From: Planctomycetota bacterium
Lineage (GTDB): Bacteria > Planctomycetota > PLA2 > JAEUHO01
Assembly (NCBI GenBank): GCA_029259795.1
Contig: JAJDEM010000092.1
Span: 1-33,158 of the forward strand
DNA length: 33,158 bases
Reading direction: 5' to 3'
The position numbers and the translations under genes were made by a program. This document shows positions 15,563 through 22,730 of this stretch, in pieces. Within the stretch, counting starts at the first letter, position 1. The number at the start of each line of letters is the position of its first letter. The notes below the pieces were generated by a model. It was not told where the DNA came from. It saw nothing but the letters and a program-made list of their open reading frames with translations, and searched no databases.

Positions 15563-16597
15563 CTACCCGCCCGACACGTGCTCCTGGTGGGTCAGGACGA
15601 GCACGTTGCCGCGGGCCTGCCACACCACGTCAGGACCGGCGGCTTCCTTGAGCATCGTCAACGCGGTCATCAGCGAGACGTCCTTGACGTTCAGCGCGCT
15701 GATGACCTGCTTCTCCAGCTCGTGGGCGATACGCGGATCGATCATGAGATTGCGACCGGTCTGGATCATCACGATCTTCAGCGCGTCGGGCAGCGGGGTG
15801 TCGTTGAATGCGAGCGTGATCTTCGTGGCCTCCAGCTCGGCCTGCAGCTTCTTCGGAAGGGTGGACGCCTTTACGGCTGCGCGCTGACGTGACAGGTACC
15901 CGCCAACGCGTTGGAGGACGGGCTTGGCCGCTCGAACGACGAGGATGCCGTTGTGGGGTTCGATCGTGGCGTCCTTGCGCTCCCAGTAGCCGGGCGAGAC
16001 ATCCGCCTTGATCGCGTCGACGAGCATCTCCATCTCGGCGGAGGGCGGGAGGGGTGCCTTGATGGGCTTGCCATTCTTCGGAGGTTCCGGCAGCGGGCCG
16101 ACGAGGTCCTTCACATCGTAGAAGCGCAGACTCGTGGGTCCGTCGATCTCGTCGTTGGTCCGGAGCCATACGACGCGGTCCTTGATGATCCAGTGCATGT
16201 CGAACGGCGAGGTCAATACGACGTCCAGGACCGTAGCGAGCGACACGTCATCGAGCTGGGCCGAGATCCTGATGTCGTCGAACTTCTCGGTACGCGCCTT
16301 CTCGCTGATCTTGAACGCGAGGCCCGAGATCGTACTCAGGTAGGTCAGGGCAACGTCCAGGCTCACGTCGTCCCAGCGGAGGCCCTTGACGCGCTTGCGC
16401 GCGAGAATGGCCGGGGTCCGATTGCTGATGCTCTCCGTGGGCTTCGGCTTGGGGACCGCCTCGGCAACCTCGGTCGGCGGCGCCGTCTCCGCTGTCGTCG
16501 CCACGACGGGGCCGGGACAGCACGCGCGACGACCCTGGCAGGCGGCCAGGGAGAGCAACAGGACGAGACAGACCAAGCGCAACGACGTGTTGACCAT
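15563..16597 (-). CDS. Lipoprotein with STN/secretin-N-like domains
   Basis: The start is the ATG at 16597, which has an ideal GGAGGT ribosome site and opens a lipoprotein signal (MVNTSLRLVCLVLLLSLAAC, Cys20). The track's start seven codons earlier lacks this. A Pro/Ala-rich linker is followed by a domain at ~65-150 (LRWDDVSLDVALTYLSTISG; DDVSLATVLDVVL) of the short STN/secretin N-terminal type. A middle mixed alpha/beta region (GILVVRAAKPVLQRVGGYL) comes next, then a second similar unit at ~250-335 (KITLAFNDTPLPDALKIVMI; DVSLMTALTMLKEAAG). There is no secretin pore domain, so this is a free lipoprotein with secretin-like binding folds. STN domains in TonB receptors contact anti-sigma proteins. 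The gene is divergent from a membrane-tethered sigma factor, which makes a signalling role worth considering. Confidence 0.82.
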   Translation of the reverse strand: MVNTSLRLVCLVLLLSLAACQGRRACCPGPVVATTAETAPPTEVAEAVPKPKPTESISNRTPAILARKRVKGLRWDDVSLDVALTYLSTISGLAFKISEKARTEKFDDIRISAQLDDVSLATVLDVVLTSPFDMHWIIKDRVVWLRTNDEIDGPTSLRFYDVKDLVGPLPEPPKNGKPIKAPLPPSAEMEMLVDAIKADVSPGYWERKDATIEPHNGILVVRAAKPVLQRVGGYLSRQRAAVKASTLPKKLQAELEATKITLAFNDTPLPDALKIVMIQTGRNLMIDPRIAHELEKQVISALNVKDVSLMTALTMLKEAAGPDVVWQARGNVLVLTHQEHVSGG

Positions 16598-16721
16598 GCG
16601 GACCTCCAAGGCGCTCACCCTCCCCCGGAGCGGTCACACGGGCATCACCTGGGAGAACGCCGCTAGACTCGCCTGGCGCGGAATTCCTGAAACGCGAGCG
16701 CCTCTGGCGTGAAGGAGGGAT
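16598..16721. promoter_or_regulatory. Divergent intergenic region, lipoprotein versus sigma fusion
   Basis: This 124-base spacer holds promoters for both genes. It contains GGAATTCC near 16680 (a palindrome) and the sigma-gene ribosome site GAAGGAGGGA at its right end. No confident promoter is called. Confidence 0.35.
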
Positions 16722-19373
16722 GTGACACGCAGTCTTGAATCCCTCTTTGAACGCTACCGCAGGCGGGGCGAGGTCTCCGCCCTGGCGAAGATCTTCGATC
16801 GCACGGCTCCCGAGCTGCTCAGGATCGCGATGCATCTCGTGCGCGATCCGGCCGTGGCGGAGGATCTCCTTCAGGAGACCTTCGTCGCCGCGATGGAGAG
16901 CGCCGAGCGCTTCGACGCAAGCCAGCGGCTCGTGCCGTGGCTTGCGGGCATCCTGAGCAATCAGGCGCGCCGGCATCATCGCTCCACGGCCAGGCAGCCG
17001 GATCCCACGCGGTTGCACGCGCGGGGCGAAGCCTCAGGCGTCGGTGAGCTGGAAGCAAACGTCGCGCAGGGCATCGATGCCCTGCCGGCGCGCTACCGGC
17101 AGATCGTTCTGCTCAAGCTCGGCTACGGCATGGAGCCCGCCGCGATCGCACACCTGCTTGATGTGCCGCCGGCGACCGTGAGGACACGGCTGCATCGAGG
17201 GCTCGAGCAGCTGCGCGGGCGGTTGCCGGCCGGCTTGGTGCTTGGCGCGCTGCCGCCGGCCGCGGCGCTCCGCGGGCTCGAGGGAATCCGGGAGGCCGTG
17301 GTGAGCCACGCCTCCGCGAGCGCTGTCACGACCACCGTCGTAGCTACGGCGGCCCTGTGGACCTTGGGAGGTGTCGTCGTGACGAAAGCCAACATAGCGG
17401 GCGCGCTCATTCTCTTGGGGCTGGTCCTCGTGGGCGGTGTGTTCACGCTTGGCGACTGGAGCGCCGGGTCGAGCGACACGGGCGAGACGCCTGGCCTGCA
17501 TGAAGCCGACGCAGACGAGGGCCCGGCGCTGCAGGTGCGGGAAGGCGCTGGCAAGGAGCAACCACCGGAGGAAGCCACCGAGCCGGAAGACGCGGAGCCC
17601 ACGGACCGCCATGTCTGGCGAGCGTCGGGTCACGTGGTAGCGGACGAGAAGCGTGTGCCCGGGGCCTACATCGAGGCGTGGATCGAGCGCGGCTCGGTCA
17701 TCATGTCGCTGCCTGCCGGAGCGGCCGATGCCGCTGGGCGCTACACCCTCGATCTCAAAGTGATCAAGGCGTGGTCAGACCTCGAGCGCGCCTCGGCAAC
17801 CTTGATGGTGCGTGCACGGGCGCCGGGCTACCGGCCTGGTCAACCGACGCGGTTCCCGTTGGTCGAGCACGCAGACATCCACGCGCCCGAGGGCGATCTG
17901 GAGCTCGAGCCTGGATTCTCGATCGAGGGCCGGGTGGTTGACGCCCGGGGAGAGCCGGTGGCGCGGGCCGGGGTCTCACTCCACCGCGTGCCGCACGACG
18001 GTGCGGACTGGTACGCCTACACAGACACCGACGGGCACTACGCCGTCGGCACCGAGGACGCGGGCACCTACGCCGTGGCCGTGCGGTCGAGCCAGGGCAC
18101 GGGACGCTCCGAGGCACGCGCCATCGCCCTACGAGAGAGCGTCACCCTTCCCGACGTGGTCCTCTCGGAAGGCCTCTTCATCCGGGGACGTGTGGTCTCG
18201 GCCGACGGCACCCCCCTGCCCGGGGTCGACCTCTTTGCGAATGCGCTCCCCACCGCCGACGGTACGCAGCCGCCCCGGGAGGCCGGCAACCATCAGCTGC
18301 GCGCGCGCACCGACGCCGACGGCGGGTTCCGCTTGTTCAGCCTCTGGGACGGACGCTTCCGCATTCATGTGAGCGGACTGCAGGCGACAACCGACGCCGC
18401 CATGGGTGAGCACGAGGTCCTGATCCGCATCCTCGCCCCTGTCATGGTGACCCGCGTTGTGGGCCCGGAGGGGCGCCCCCTGCCCGGCGCTGGCGTGTCG
18501 CTTCTGGGCTGGCGTGGCAAGCACGTCGACATCGTCGACCAGATCCTGGCCGGCACCGTGACGCTTGAGACGGCCCGCGCGGTCAGCTCGTCGTCGTCCT
18601 ACAGCACGTTGCTCTCGGCCGACGGCACGCTGACCGACTTCGTCACGCCGGGAAGCCGCTGGATCGTCTCTGCACGCGTCGTCGGCGCACCGCCCGCCGA
18701 GACCACCGTCCGCATCGATGGCAGCGAGTCTGTCACGCGCGTGAACCTCGTCATCCATCCGGCCATCCCCCACGGCCGGCTGGATCTACGGGTGCTCAAG
18801 CCGGATGGCTCGCAGCTGAAGGACTTCGAGGTGGAGATCAGCACGCCGCTCGGCATGGGCGTCGGCTCCTCACGCAGCAACGCGAACGGTGAGTTGCTGC
18901 CGGTCGAGTCGGGTTCGCTGCGCTTGCGCGTGCTTCCGTTTGCCAGCACAAACTACATGGCACGCCGCTTCGGACTCGGCACCTTCCTGCTCCCCGGAAC
19001 CGCAGCCGTCGAGGTACCGCCGAACGGGCGTGGCTCAGCGACGGTGAAGCTCCGTGAGGGCGGACGCTTCCGCCTGCGCCTCACCTACCCCGAGGGCGAG
19101 CAGCCCAAGACCGAGAGCCTCCGGATCCGCCTCTTCGAGCGAGGCCACGCCGATGCCCCCTTCCAATACGGCGGCAGATGGGTCTACGACGAGCCCAAGG
19201 GACTGCACGTAACGAGCGTCTTCCACCCGGCGGAGGCTTGCCTCAACGCGAAGCTCTTGGCGCCGGATGACTACCGGCTCGAGGTGCGCACGCAGAAGCA
19301 CGGCACGCATGACCGCACGATTCGCATCCGCGCGGGCGAGGTCATCGACGTCGTGATGGATCTGCGGAAGTAG
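16722..19373 (+). CDS. ECF-type sigma factor fused to membrane helix and exported beta-sandwich repeats
   Basis: The ORF starts with GTG after GAAGGAGGGA and encodes 883 residues. Residues ~25-93 are sigma region 2 (LVRDPAVAEDLLQETFVAAM) and ~115-165 region 4 (LPARYRQIVLLKLGYGM; helix-turn-helix VPPATVRTRLHRGLEQLRG). A linker follows and then one membrane helix at ~222-242 (NIAGALILLGLVLVGGVF). An acidic stretch (~245-297) leads to an exported region with carboxypeptidase-regulatory-like repeats near 300, 396 (SIEGRVVDARGEPVARAGV), 484 (FIRGRVVSADGTPLPGVDL) and 574, plus further beta domains. Long C-terminal extensions on ECF sigma factors are known in Planctomycetes. The predicted topology places the sigma part in the cytoplasm and the repeats outside, so release would need proteolysis. 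An internal start at 17379 could also make the membrane/repeat part alone. Confidence 0.85.
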   Translation: MTRSLESLFERYRRRGEVSALAKIFDRTAPELLRIAMHLVRDPAVAEDLLQETFVAAMESAERFDASQRLVPWLAGILSNQARRHHRSTARQPDPTRLHARGEASGVGELEANVAQGIDALPARYRQIVLLKLGYGMEPAAIAHLLDVPPATVRTRLHRGLEQLRGRLPAGLVLGALPPAAALRGLEGIREAVVSHASASAVTTTVVATAALWTLGGVVVTKANIAGALILLGLVLVGGVFTLGDWSAGSSDTGETPGLHEADADEGPALQVREGAGKEQPPEEATEPEDAEPTDRHVWRASGHVVADEKRVPGAYIEAWIERGSVIMSLPAGAADAAGRYTLDLKVIKAWSDLERASATLMVRARAPGYRPGQPTRFPLVEHADIHAPEGDLELEPGFSIEGRVVDARGEPVARAGVSLHRVPHDGADWYAYTDTDGHYAVGTEDAGTYAVAVRSSQGTGRSEARAIALRESVTLPDVVLSEGLFIRGRVVSADGTPLPGVDLFANALPTADGTQPPREAGNHQLRARTDADGGFRLFSLWDGRFRIHVSGLQATTDAAMGEHEVLIRILAPVMVTRVVGPEGRPLPGAGVSLLGWRGKHVDIVDQILAGTVTLETARAVSSSSSYSTLLSADGTLTDFVTPGSRWIVSARVVGAPPAETTVRIDGSESVTRVNLVIHPAIPHGRLDLRVLKPDGSQLKDFEVEISTPLGMGVGSSRSNANGELLPVESGSLRLRVLPFASTNYMARRFGLGTFLLPGTAAVEVPPNGRGSATVKLREGGRFRLRLTYPEGEQPKTESLRIRLFERGHADAPFQYGGRWVYDEPKGLHVTSVFHPAEACLNAKLLAPDDYRLEVRTQKHGTHDRTIRIRAGEVIDVVMDLRK
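17366..17381 (+). promoter_or_regulatory. Internal ribosome site and GTG within the sigma fusion gene
   Basis: GGGAGGTG lies 5-6 bases before an in-frame GTG (codon 220, 17379-17381), which would begin MTKANIAGALILLGL, a sensible signal-anchor start. Internal initiation here would give a 664-residue membrane protein without the sigma domains. Confidence 0.45.
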
Positions 19374-19486
19374 CGGCTGCTGCGGTGAGGGGTGATGGTG
19401 AAGCTGGTCCACGCCCAAAAATCCGGGCCTGCGCTTGCACCACGGCGTCCCTTTGCGCCATGATCGACGCACTGGGAGGGTTCACT
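19374..19486 (+). promoter_or_regulatory. Leader of the exosortase cassette
   Basis: This 113-base spacer separates the sigma fusion from the exosortase cassette. It includes a weak hairpin (GCCC-N8-GGGC at 19413-19428) and ends with the ribosome site GGGAGGG. A promoter is expected here but not confidently seen. Confidence 0.35.
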
Positions 19487-21229
19487 ATGAATAGAGCCAT
19501 CTGGATTCTTTTTGTCTTGTTGATCGGCACGGCGACGGCCGTCGCCAAGTCAGGCGCCACGTATGGCATCAAGGGCGACGCGCCGTGCGCGGACGTCGAC
19601 CCTGCCGTCGATGGCGCGTCGAGCTTCCCCGGGGAGTGGAGCGACGCACTCGCGATGCCCGATGGGTTCACGGACCCGTTCACCGGCGCGTCGCCCGCCG
19701 GCTACTTCTACTACCAGAAGCGCATCGACTGGATGGCTACGAGCGCCGCCGGAAACAGCGACACCTACACGGGCTCGACGGCCTTCATCGCCCACGACAT
19801 CTACGGAGGTGCACTGGGCGCGTTCGCCTTCTTCCGCATCAACAACCCGTTCGACTGGAACTACGTCAAGGTCGAGCGCCAGGACGGCTCCATAACCGAG
19901 TGTTGGAACTTCGGCGGCTTTGTTGCAACGCCCACGCCGCCGCACGGTGGCGGGAACGACCTGAACGAGATGGATGATGGGCTGTGGATTACCGCCGCCG
20001 GGCCGCTGGCCACCTCCGTACTGATTCCCGAAGGACCGGGCGCGGACCTGATCGTCGACGTCGGCTTCATCGTGCGCAAGGACGAGGATCCGTCCACAGA
20101 CAGGCACTGGCTGCCGGGCATGGACGAACCCGGCGATCCGGGCTGGGACTGGGACATGTGGTACGGCTGCTTTGCGCGGGCCGGCTTCAACGCGTCCTTC
20201 TCGATCAATGCGGACGATGCTTCACCGGACGCCGCACTCCACACGGACCCGAACGAAGTCTACGAGTGGTGCTTCCACGAGTGGGCCGAAGGCGGGCCGC
20301 CGCTCAACTGCACACAGTGGTGCTTCGAGTGGATTGACCCGCCCAAGCGCCTCGTCGTGTACACCGCCGCCAACTGGTTTATTCACTGGGGTCCGCCGCC
20401 CGTGCCGTCCACGCCGACGCCTGTTCTCGTGCTGCTTGGCAGCCTGCTCGCGCTCGGGGGCTACAGCATCTTCCGTCGGCGGCGGCGCACGACCGTGCTC
20501 GTGACAGCGCTGGCGCTGCTCGCGCTCGCCATTCCCGCGGCCGGCTGCGGGGGCAGTGGTGGCGGCCCGCACAAGAACCCGCCCCCCTTCCGCATGACGA
20601 CCGTTGTGCCGCCCAATGGCTACGACGGGCATCCGTATCCTGTGCCCGGAGGGCTTCCCGCCGTCAACATCGGCGGGATCCAGGGCGGCACACCGCCCTT
20701 CTCGTTCCAACTGATCGGCGGGGCGCTCCCCCCCAACGTGATCCTCTCGCCCATCGGACAGATCCACTCGAACCCGCCTGGCACGCCCATTCCCGCTGGG
20801 AGCGCAGGCAACTACGACTTCCTCATGCGCATCACCGACGCCGCCGGGGACTCGATCCAGTCGGAGAGTTCGCTGCGCATCGAGGAGCAGGTAACGCCGT
20901 TCCCCCCCGGACCGCCCATCCCGATCGAGCTGGTGCAGCTCGATCTCGTAAGCGTCTCGCCGATCGACCTGCTGATGGCGCCGATCAATACGGATATGGC
21001 AGGTGTCATCAAGGTGCGCGGCGGGGACCCGAACTTCCCGTACACCTTCCAGGAGTTTCCGCCAGGGCAGCTTGCCGCGCCCCCCTTCAACGGCAACTTC
21101 ACCCTGAGTCCCGGCGGCGTCCTACGGGGCCAGAGCCCGGTGCCGTTTGGTCCGCAGAACTTGTTCATCGATGTGACCAACGTCGGGCCGCCGACGCCGA
21201 TCGTCATCCGGGTCCAAACCACGCCGTGA
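19487..21229 (+). CDS. Putative exosortase target: exported domain with mid-protein CTERM signal, followed by lipobox and Ig-like region
   Basis: The start is the ATG at 19487 after GGGAGGG, opening a signal peptide (MNRAIWILFVLLIGTATAVA); the track's upstream start lacks both. Residues ~25-300 form a cysteine- and tryptophan-rich exported domain. At 303-334 comes a tripartite signal like those of PEP/IPTL-CTERM proteins: PPVPSTPTP, a hydrophobic helix (VLVLLGSLLALGGYSIF) and five arginines. The ORF does not stop there. It runs straight into a second hydrophobic segment (VLVTALALLALAIPAAGC) ending in a lipobox-like AAGC (Cys354) and then GGSGGG. The last ~220 residues are proline-rich with two Ig-like units (GGTPPFSFQLIGGALP; GGDPNFPYTFQEFPPGQLA). 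The stop overlaps the exosortase GTG by four bases. It may be one double-signal protein or two proteins from one ORF. Confidence 0.82.
   Translation: MNRAIWILFVLLIGTATAVAKSGATYGIKGDAPCADVDPAVDGASSFPGEWSDALAMPDGFTDPFTGASPAGYFYYQKRIDWMATSAAGNSDTYTGSTAFIAHDIYGGALGAFAFFRINNPFDWNYVKVERQDGSITECWNFGGFVATPTPPHGGGNDLNEMDDGLWITAAGPLATSVLIPEGPGADLIVDVGFIVRKDEDPSTDRHWLPGMDEPGDPGWDWDMWYGCFARAGFNASFSINADDASPDAALHTDPNEVYEWCFHEWAEGGPPLNCTQWCFEWIDPPKRLVVYTAANWFIHWGPPPVPSTPTPVLVLLGSLLALGGYSIFRRRRRTTVLVTALALLALAIPAAGCGGSGGGPHKNPPPFRMTTVVPPNGYDGHPYPVPGGLPAVNIGGIQGGTPPFSFQLIGGALPPNVILSPIGQIHSNPPGTPIPAGSAGNYDFLMRITDAAGDSIQSESSLRIEEQVTPFPPGPPIPIELVQLDLVSVSPIDLLMAPINTDMAGVIKVRGGDPNFPYTFQEFPPGQLAAPPFNGNFTLSPGGVLRGQSPVPFGPQNLFIDVTNVGPPTPIVIRVQTTP
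20393..20488 (+). other. CTERM-like protein sorting signal (coding segment)
   Basis: These codons specify the proline motif, membrane helix and arginine cluster (residues 303-334 of the target protein). The layout is that of exosortase sorting signals, and an XrtH-like exosortase gene lies immediately downstream. Such signals normally end a protein; here 246 residues follow. Confidence 0.65.
20495..21229 (+). other. Possible internally initiated lipoprotein within the target ORF
   Basis: In-frame GTG codons at 20495 and 20501 could begin a protein with the signal VLVTALALLALAIPAAGC (lipid Cys at position 18) and an Ig-like exported part, 244 residues from the first GTG. The upstream GGCGGCGGCG is a poor ribosome site and the signal would lack basic N-terminal residues, so read-through as one protein is equally possible. 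Confidence 0.35.
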
Positions 21230-21747
21230 GCCCGGAACAGCGGGCGCCCCCCCCGGGACGCCGACTCGCCCTGCGCTTCGGGCTCGCACTGCCGCTCCTG
21301 GGCGGCGGCCTCATCGCGCTGTTTGCCTACGCCCCAGCGCTACAGTCCGTGCGCGAAGGGATCGTGCATGGGACCGCCGCGACCGCAGGCGGCCTGCTTC
21401 CGCTCTCGGGTTGGGACGTCGAACGCAGGGGACACACACTCCACGCTCCGGGTGACCGAGCTGTCGAGGTTGTGAAGGACTGCGATGGGCTGCCCGTGAT
21501 GCTTCTCTTTTTCGCGGCCGTACTCGTCACCCCGACCGCCTGGCGACGCAAGATCGTGTTTGCCGGCATCGGGCTTGGGCTGCTCTTTCTTGTCAACCAG
21601 GTGCGCCTCGGGCATCTGCTCTACTTGAGCAGTGGATCTCCCGGGAGCTTCCGAGCCGCGCATGAGACCTGGTGGCCTGCCGGGCTGCTGCTCTCCGCAG
21701 GCGGCCTCTATCTCCTCTGGGCTGCACGCCAGGTGCCCCGCGCATGA
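21226..21747 (+). CDS. Exosortase, XrtH-like
   Basis: The 173-residue protein begins at a GTG overlapping the target's TGA (GTGA). It is a multi-helix membrane protein with the exosortase catalytic set in the right order: Cys86 in KDCDGLPVMLLFFAAVLV, Arg127 in NQVRLGHLLYL and His146 in AAHETWWPAG. The short length without the extra N-terminal helices of EpsH-type enzymes, and the flanking residues, resemble exosortase H, which acts on IPTL-CTERM proteins. Family members are thought to cut the sorting signal at the membrane and transfer the target to an unknown acceptor. The canonical C-x-G context is kept (CDG). The downstream gene overlaps by four bases. The target directly upstream suggests a dedicated one-enzyme/one-substrate system. 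Confidence 0.85.
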   Translation: MSPEQRAPPPGRRLALRFGLALPLLGGGLIALFAYAPALQSVREGIVHGTAATAGGLLPLSGWDVERRGHTLHAPGDRAVEVVKDCDGLPVMLLFFAAVLVTPTAWRRKIVFAGIGLGLLFLVNQVRLGHLLYLSSGSPGSFRAAHETWWPAGLLLSAGGLYLLWAARQVPRA

Positions 21748-22223
21748 GGCGCGCACTCCCCTGGATCTTGCCGCTGGTCGTGGCCGCGCTGGTCGCTCTC
21801 GCCCAACACGCCACCTACCCGGCGTTCCTGGCGCATGCCACCGAGATCACACGCGACCTTGTCCCGATGGACACGCCGCCAAGCATCGTTCAGGTGAGCG
21901 GCGACCGGCTGCGTGTGCTTGGCGCCGCCCAGCCCAGTTTCGTTCACGTACCCGCCATCGGCTGGAACCTGCCCGTGCTCGTGTGTCTCTGGGGGTGGAT
22001 CGTGGGCGGGCGCCGCCTCGCGCTGCTCGCTGCTGCCCTGCTCCTGGTGATCGCGCACGTCGTCGTTGCCGATCTCGCCATCCGGCGTGGGCTCGGCGAG
22101 CTCGTCGGTTGGCCCCATGCCATCTACCGCGCGTGGTACATCTGGATTGCGCCGCTCCTACCCATAGTGTGCGTAGCCCTCGGCAGATTCGCCGGCACGA
22201 CCCCGCAGGAGCAGGCTCCGTGA
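21744..22223 (+). CDS. Four-helix membrane protein, probable exosortase-associated protein
   Basis: The ATG at 21744 overlaps the exosortase stop (ATGA); the track's earlier start is rejected. The 159-residue product has a first helix (LPWILPLVVAALVALA), a periplasmic loop of about 60 residues (~25-82), then helices at about 83-97 (WNLPVLVCLWGWIVG), 100-120 (RLALLAAALLLVIAHVVVAD) and 132-150 (YIWIAPLLPIVCVALG). XrtH genes are often followed by a small membrane protein of this plan, so a role as exosortase partner is likely from position. I recognise no catalytic residues. It ends in a GTGA overlap with the next gene. Confidence 0.75.
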   Translation: MRRALPWILPLVVAALVALAQHATYPAFLAHATEITRDLVPMDTPPSIVQVSGDRLRVLGAAQPSFVHVPAIGWNLPVLVCLWGWIVGGRRLALLAAALLLVIAHVVVADLAIRRGLGELVGWPHAIYRAWYIWIAPLLPIVCVALGRFAGTTPQEQAP

Positions 22224-22723
22224 CGCGCTTTCGAACCATCTTCCTGCTCGCACTGGTGCCCCTGCTCACCGGATGTGGGGATGATCGCGAGCCGCGCCGC
22301 GACCCCACGGTGGCCGGAATCTATGTCCTCGACAAGGAAGCCATGCGCGGGCCGTGGCTCGACGCCTACGACGCGCTTGTCGACCGGCGGCTCGCCGGCC
22401 TACCGACCGCGGCACGGCGCGCGAAGGACCGGTCGGCTGCCGCGGCGGCCAAGACGAAGTTCCGCGGCCAGTTCGAGGCGCTGAACGTCACCCTGGTCCT
22501 CGGGGCCGACGGATCCTGGACACTGAACGGTGCCGCACTCGAGGGACGCATCACTCGACGCGGGACCTGGACCCTCAAGGAACAACAGCTCACTCTGGTT
22601 GCCGAACCACCCTCCGGTACGCAGGCTGGTGGTTCCGTCACGCCTGCGGTGTTCCAGGACGGAGTCATCTCGATGCGGCCGGAGCCGCACCTTCCCGAGG
22701 CCATGATCTTCCGACGCCGGTAG
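22220..22723 (+). CDS. Small lipoprotein in the exosortase cassette
   Basis: The GTG at 22220 overlaps the previous TGA (GTGA) and opens a lipoprotein signal (MTRFRTIFLLALVPLLTGC). The track ORF begins far upstream in another frame context. The mature part of ~148 residues has a charged helical section (RRAKDRSAAAAAKTKFRGQF), then strands of a small beta barrel or lipocalin-like type (NVTLVLGADGSWTLNG; TRRGTWTLKEQQLTLVAE; GVISMRPEP). It is the last cassette gene and ends 7 bases before the convergent gene. Its function is unknown; co-expression with the exosortase is strongly implied by the overlaps. Confidence 0.75.
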   Translation: MTRFRTIFLLALVPLLTGCGDDREPRRDPTVAGIYVLDKEAMRGPWLDAYDALVDRRLAGLPTAARRAKDRSAAAAAKTKFRGQFEALNVTLVLGADGSWTLNGAALEGRITRRGTWTLKEQQLTLVAEPPSGTQAGGSVTPAVFQDGVISMRPEPHLPEAMIFRRR

Positions 22724-22730
22724 AGGCGCA

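Noticed and set aside
16680-16712. ECF-like promoter GGAATT with a CGTGA downstream
   Set aside because: The spacing between the two elements is about 22 bases, longer than the usual 16-17, and it lies only about 10 bases before the start codon.
19435-19464. Promoter-like TTGCAC / CATGAT pair before the exosortase cassette
   Set aside because: Only about four of six bases match in each hexamer with an 18-base spacer, which is easily reached by chance.
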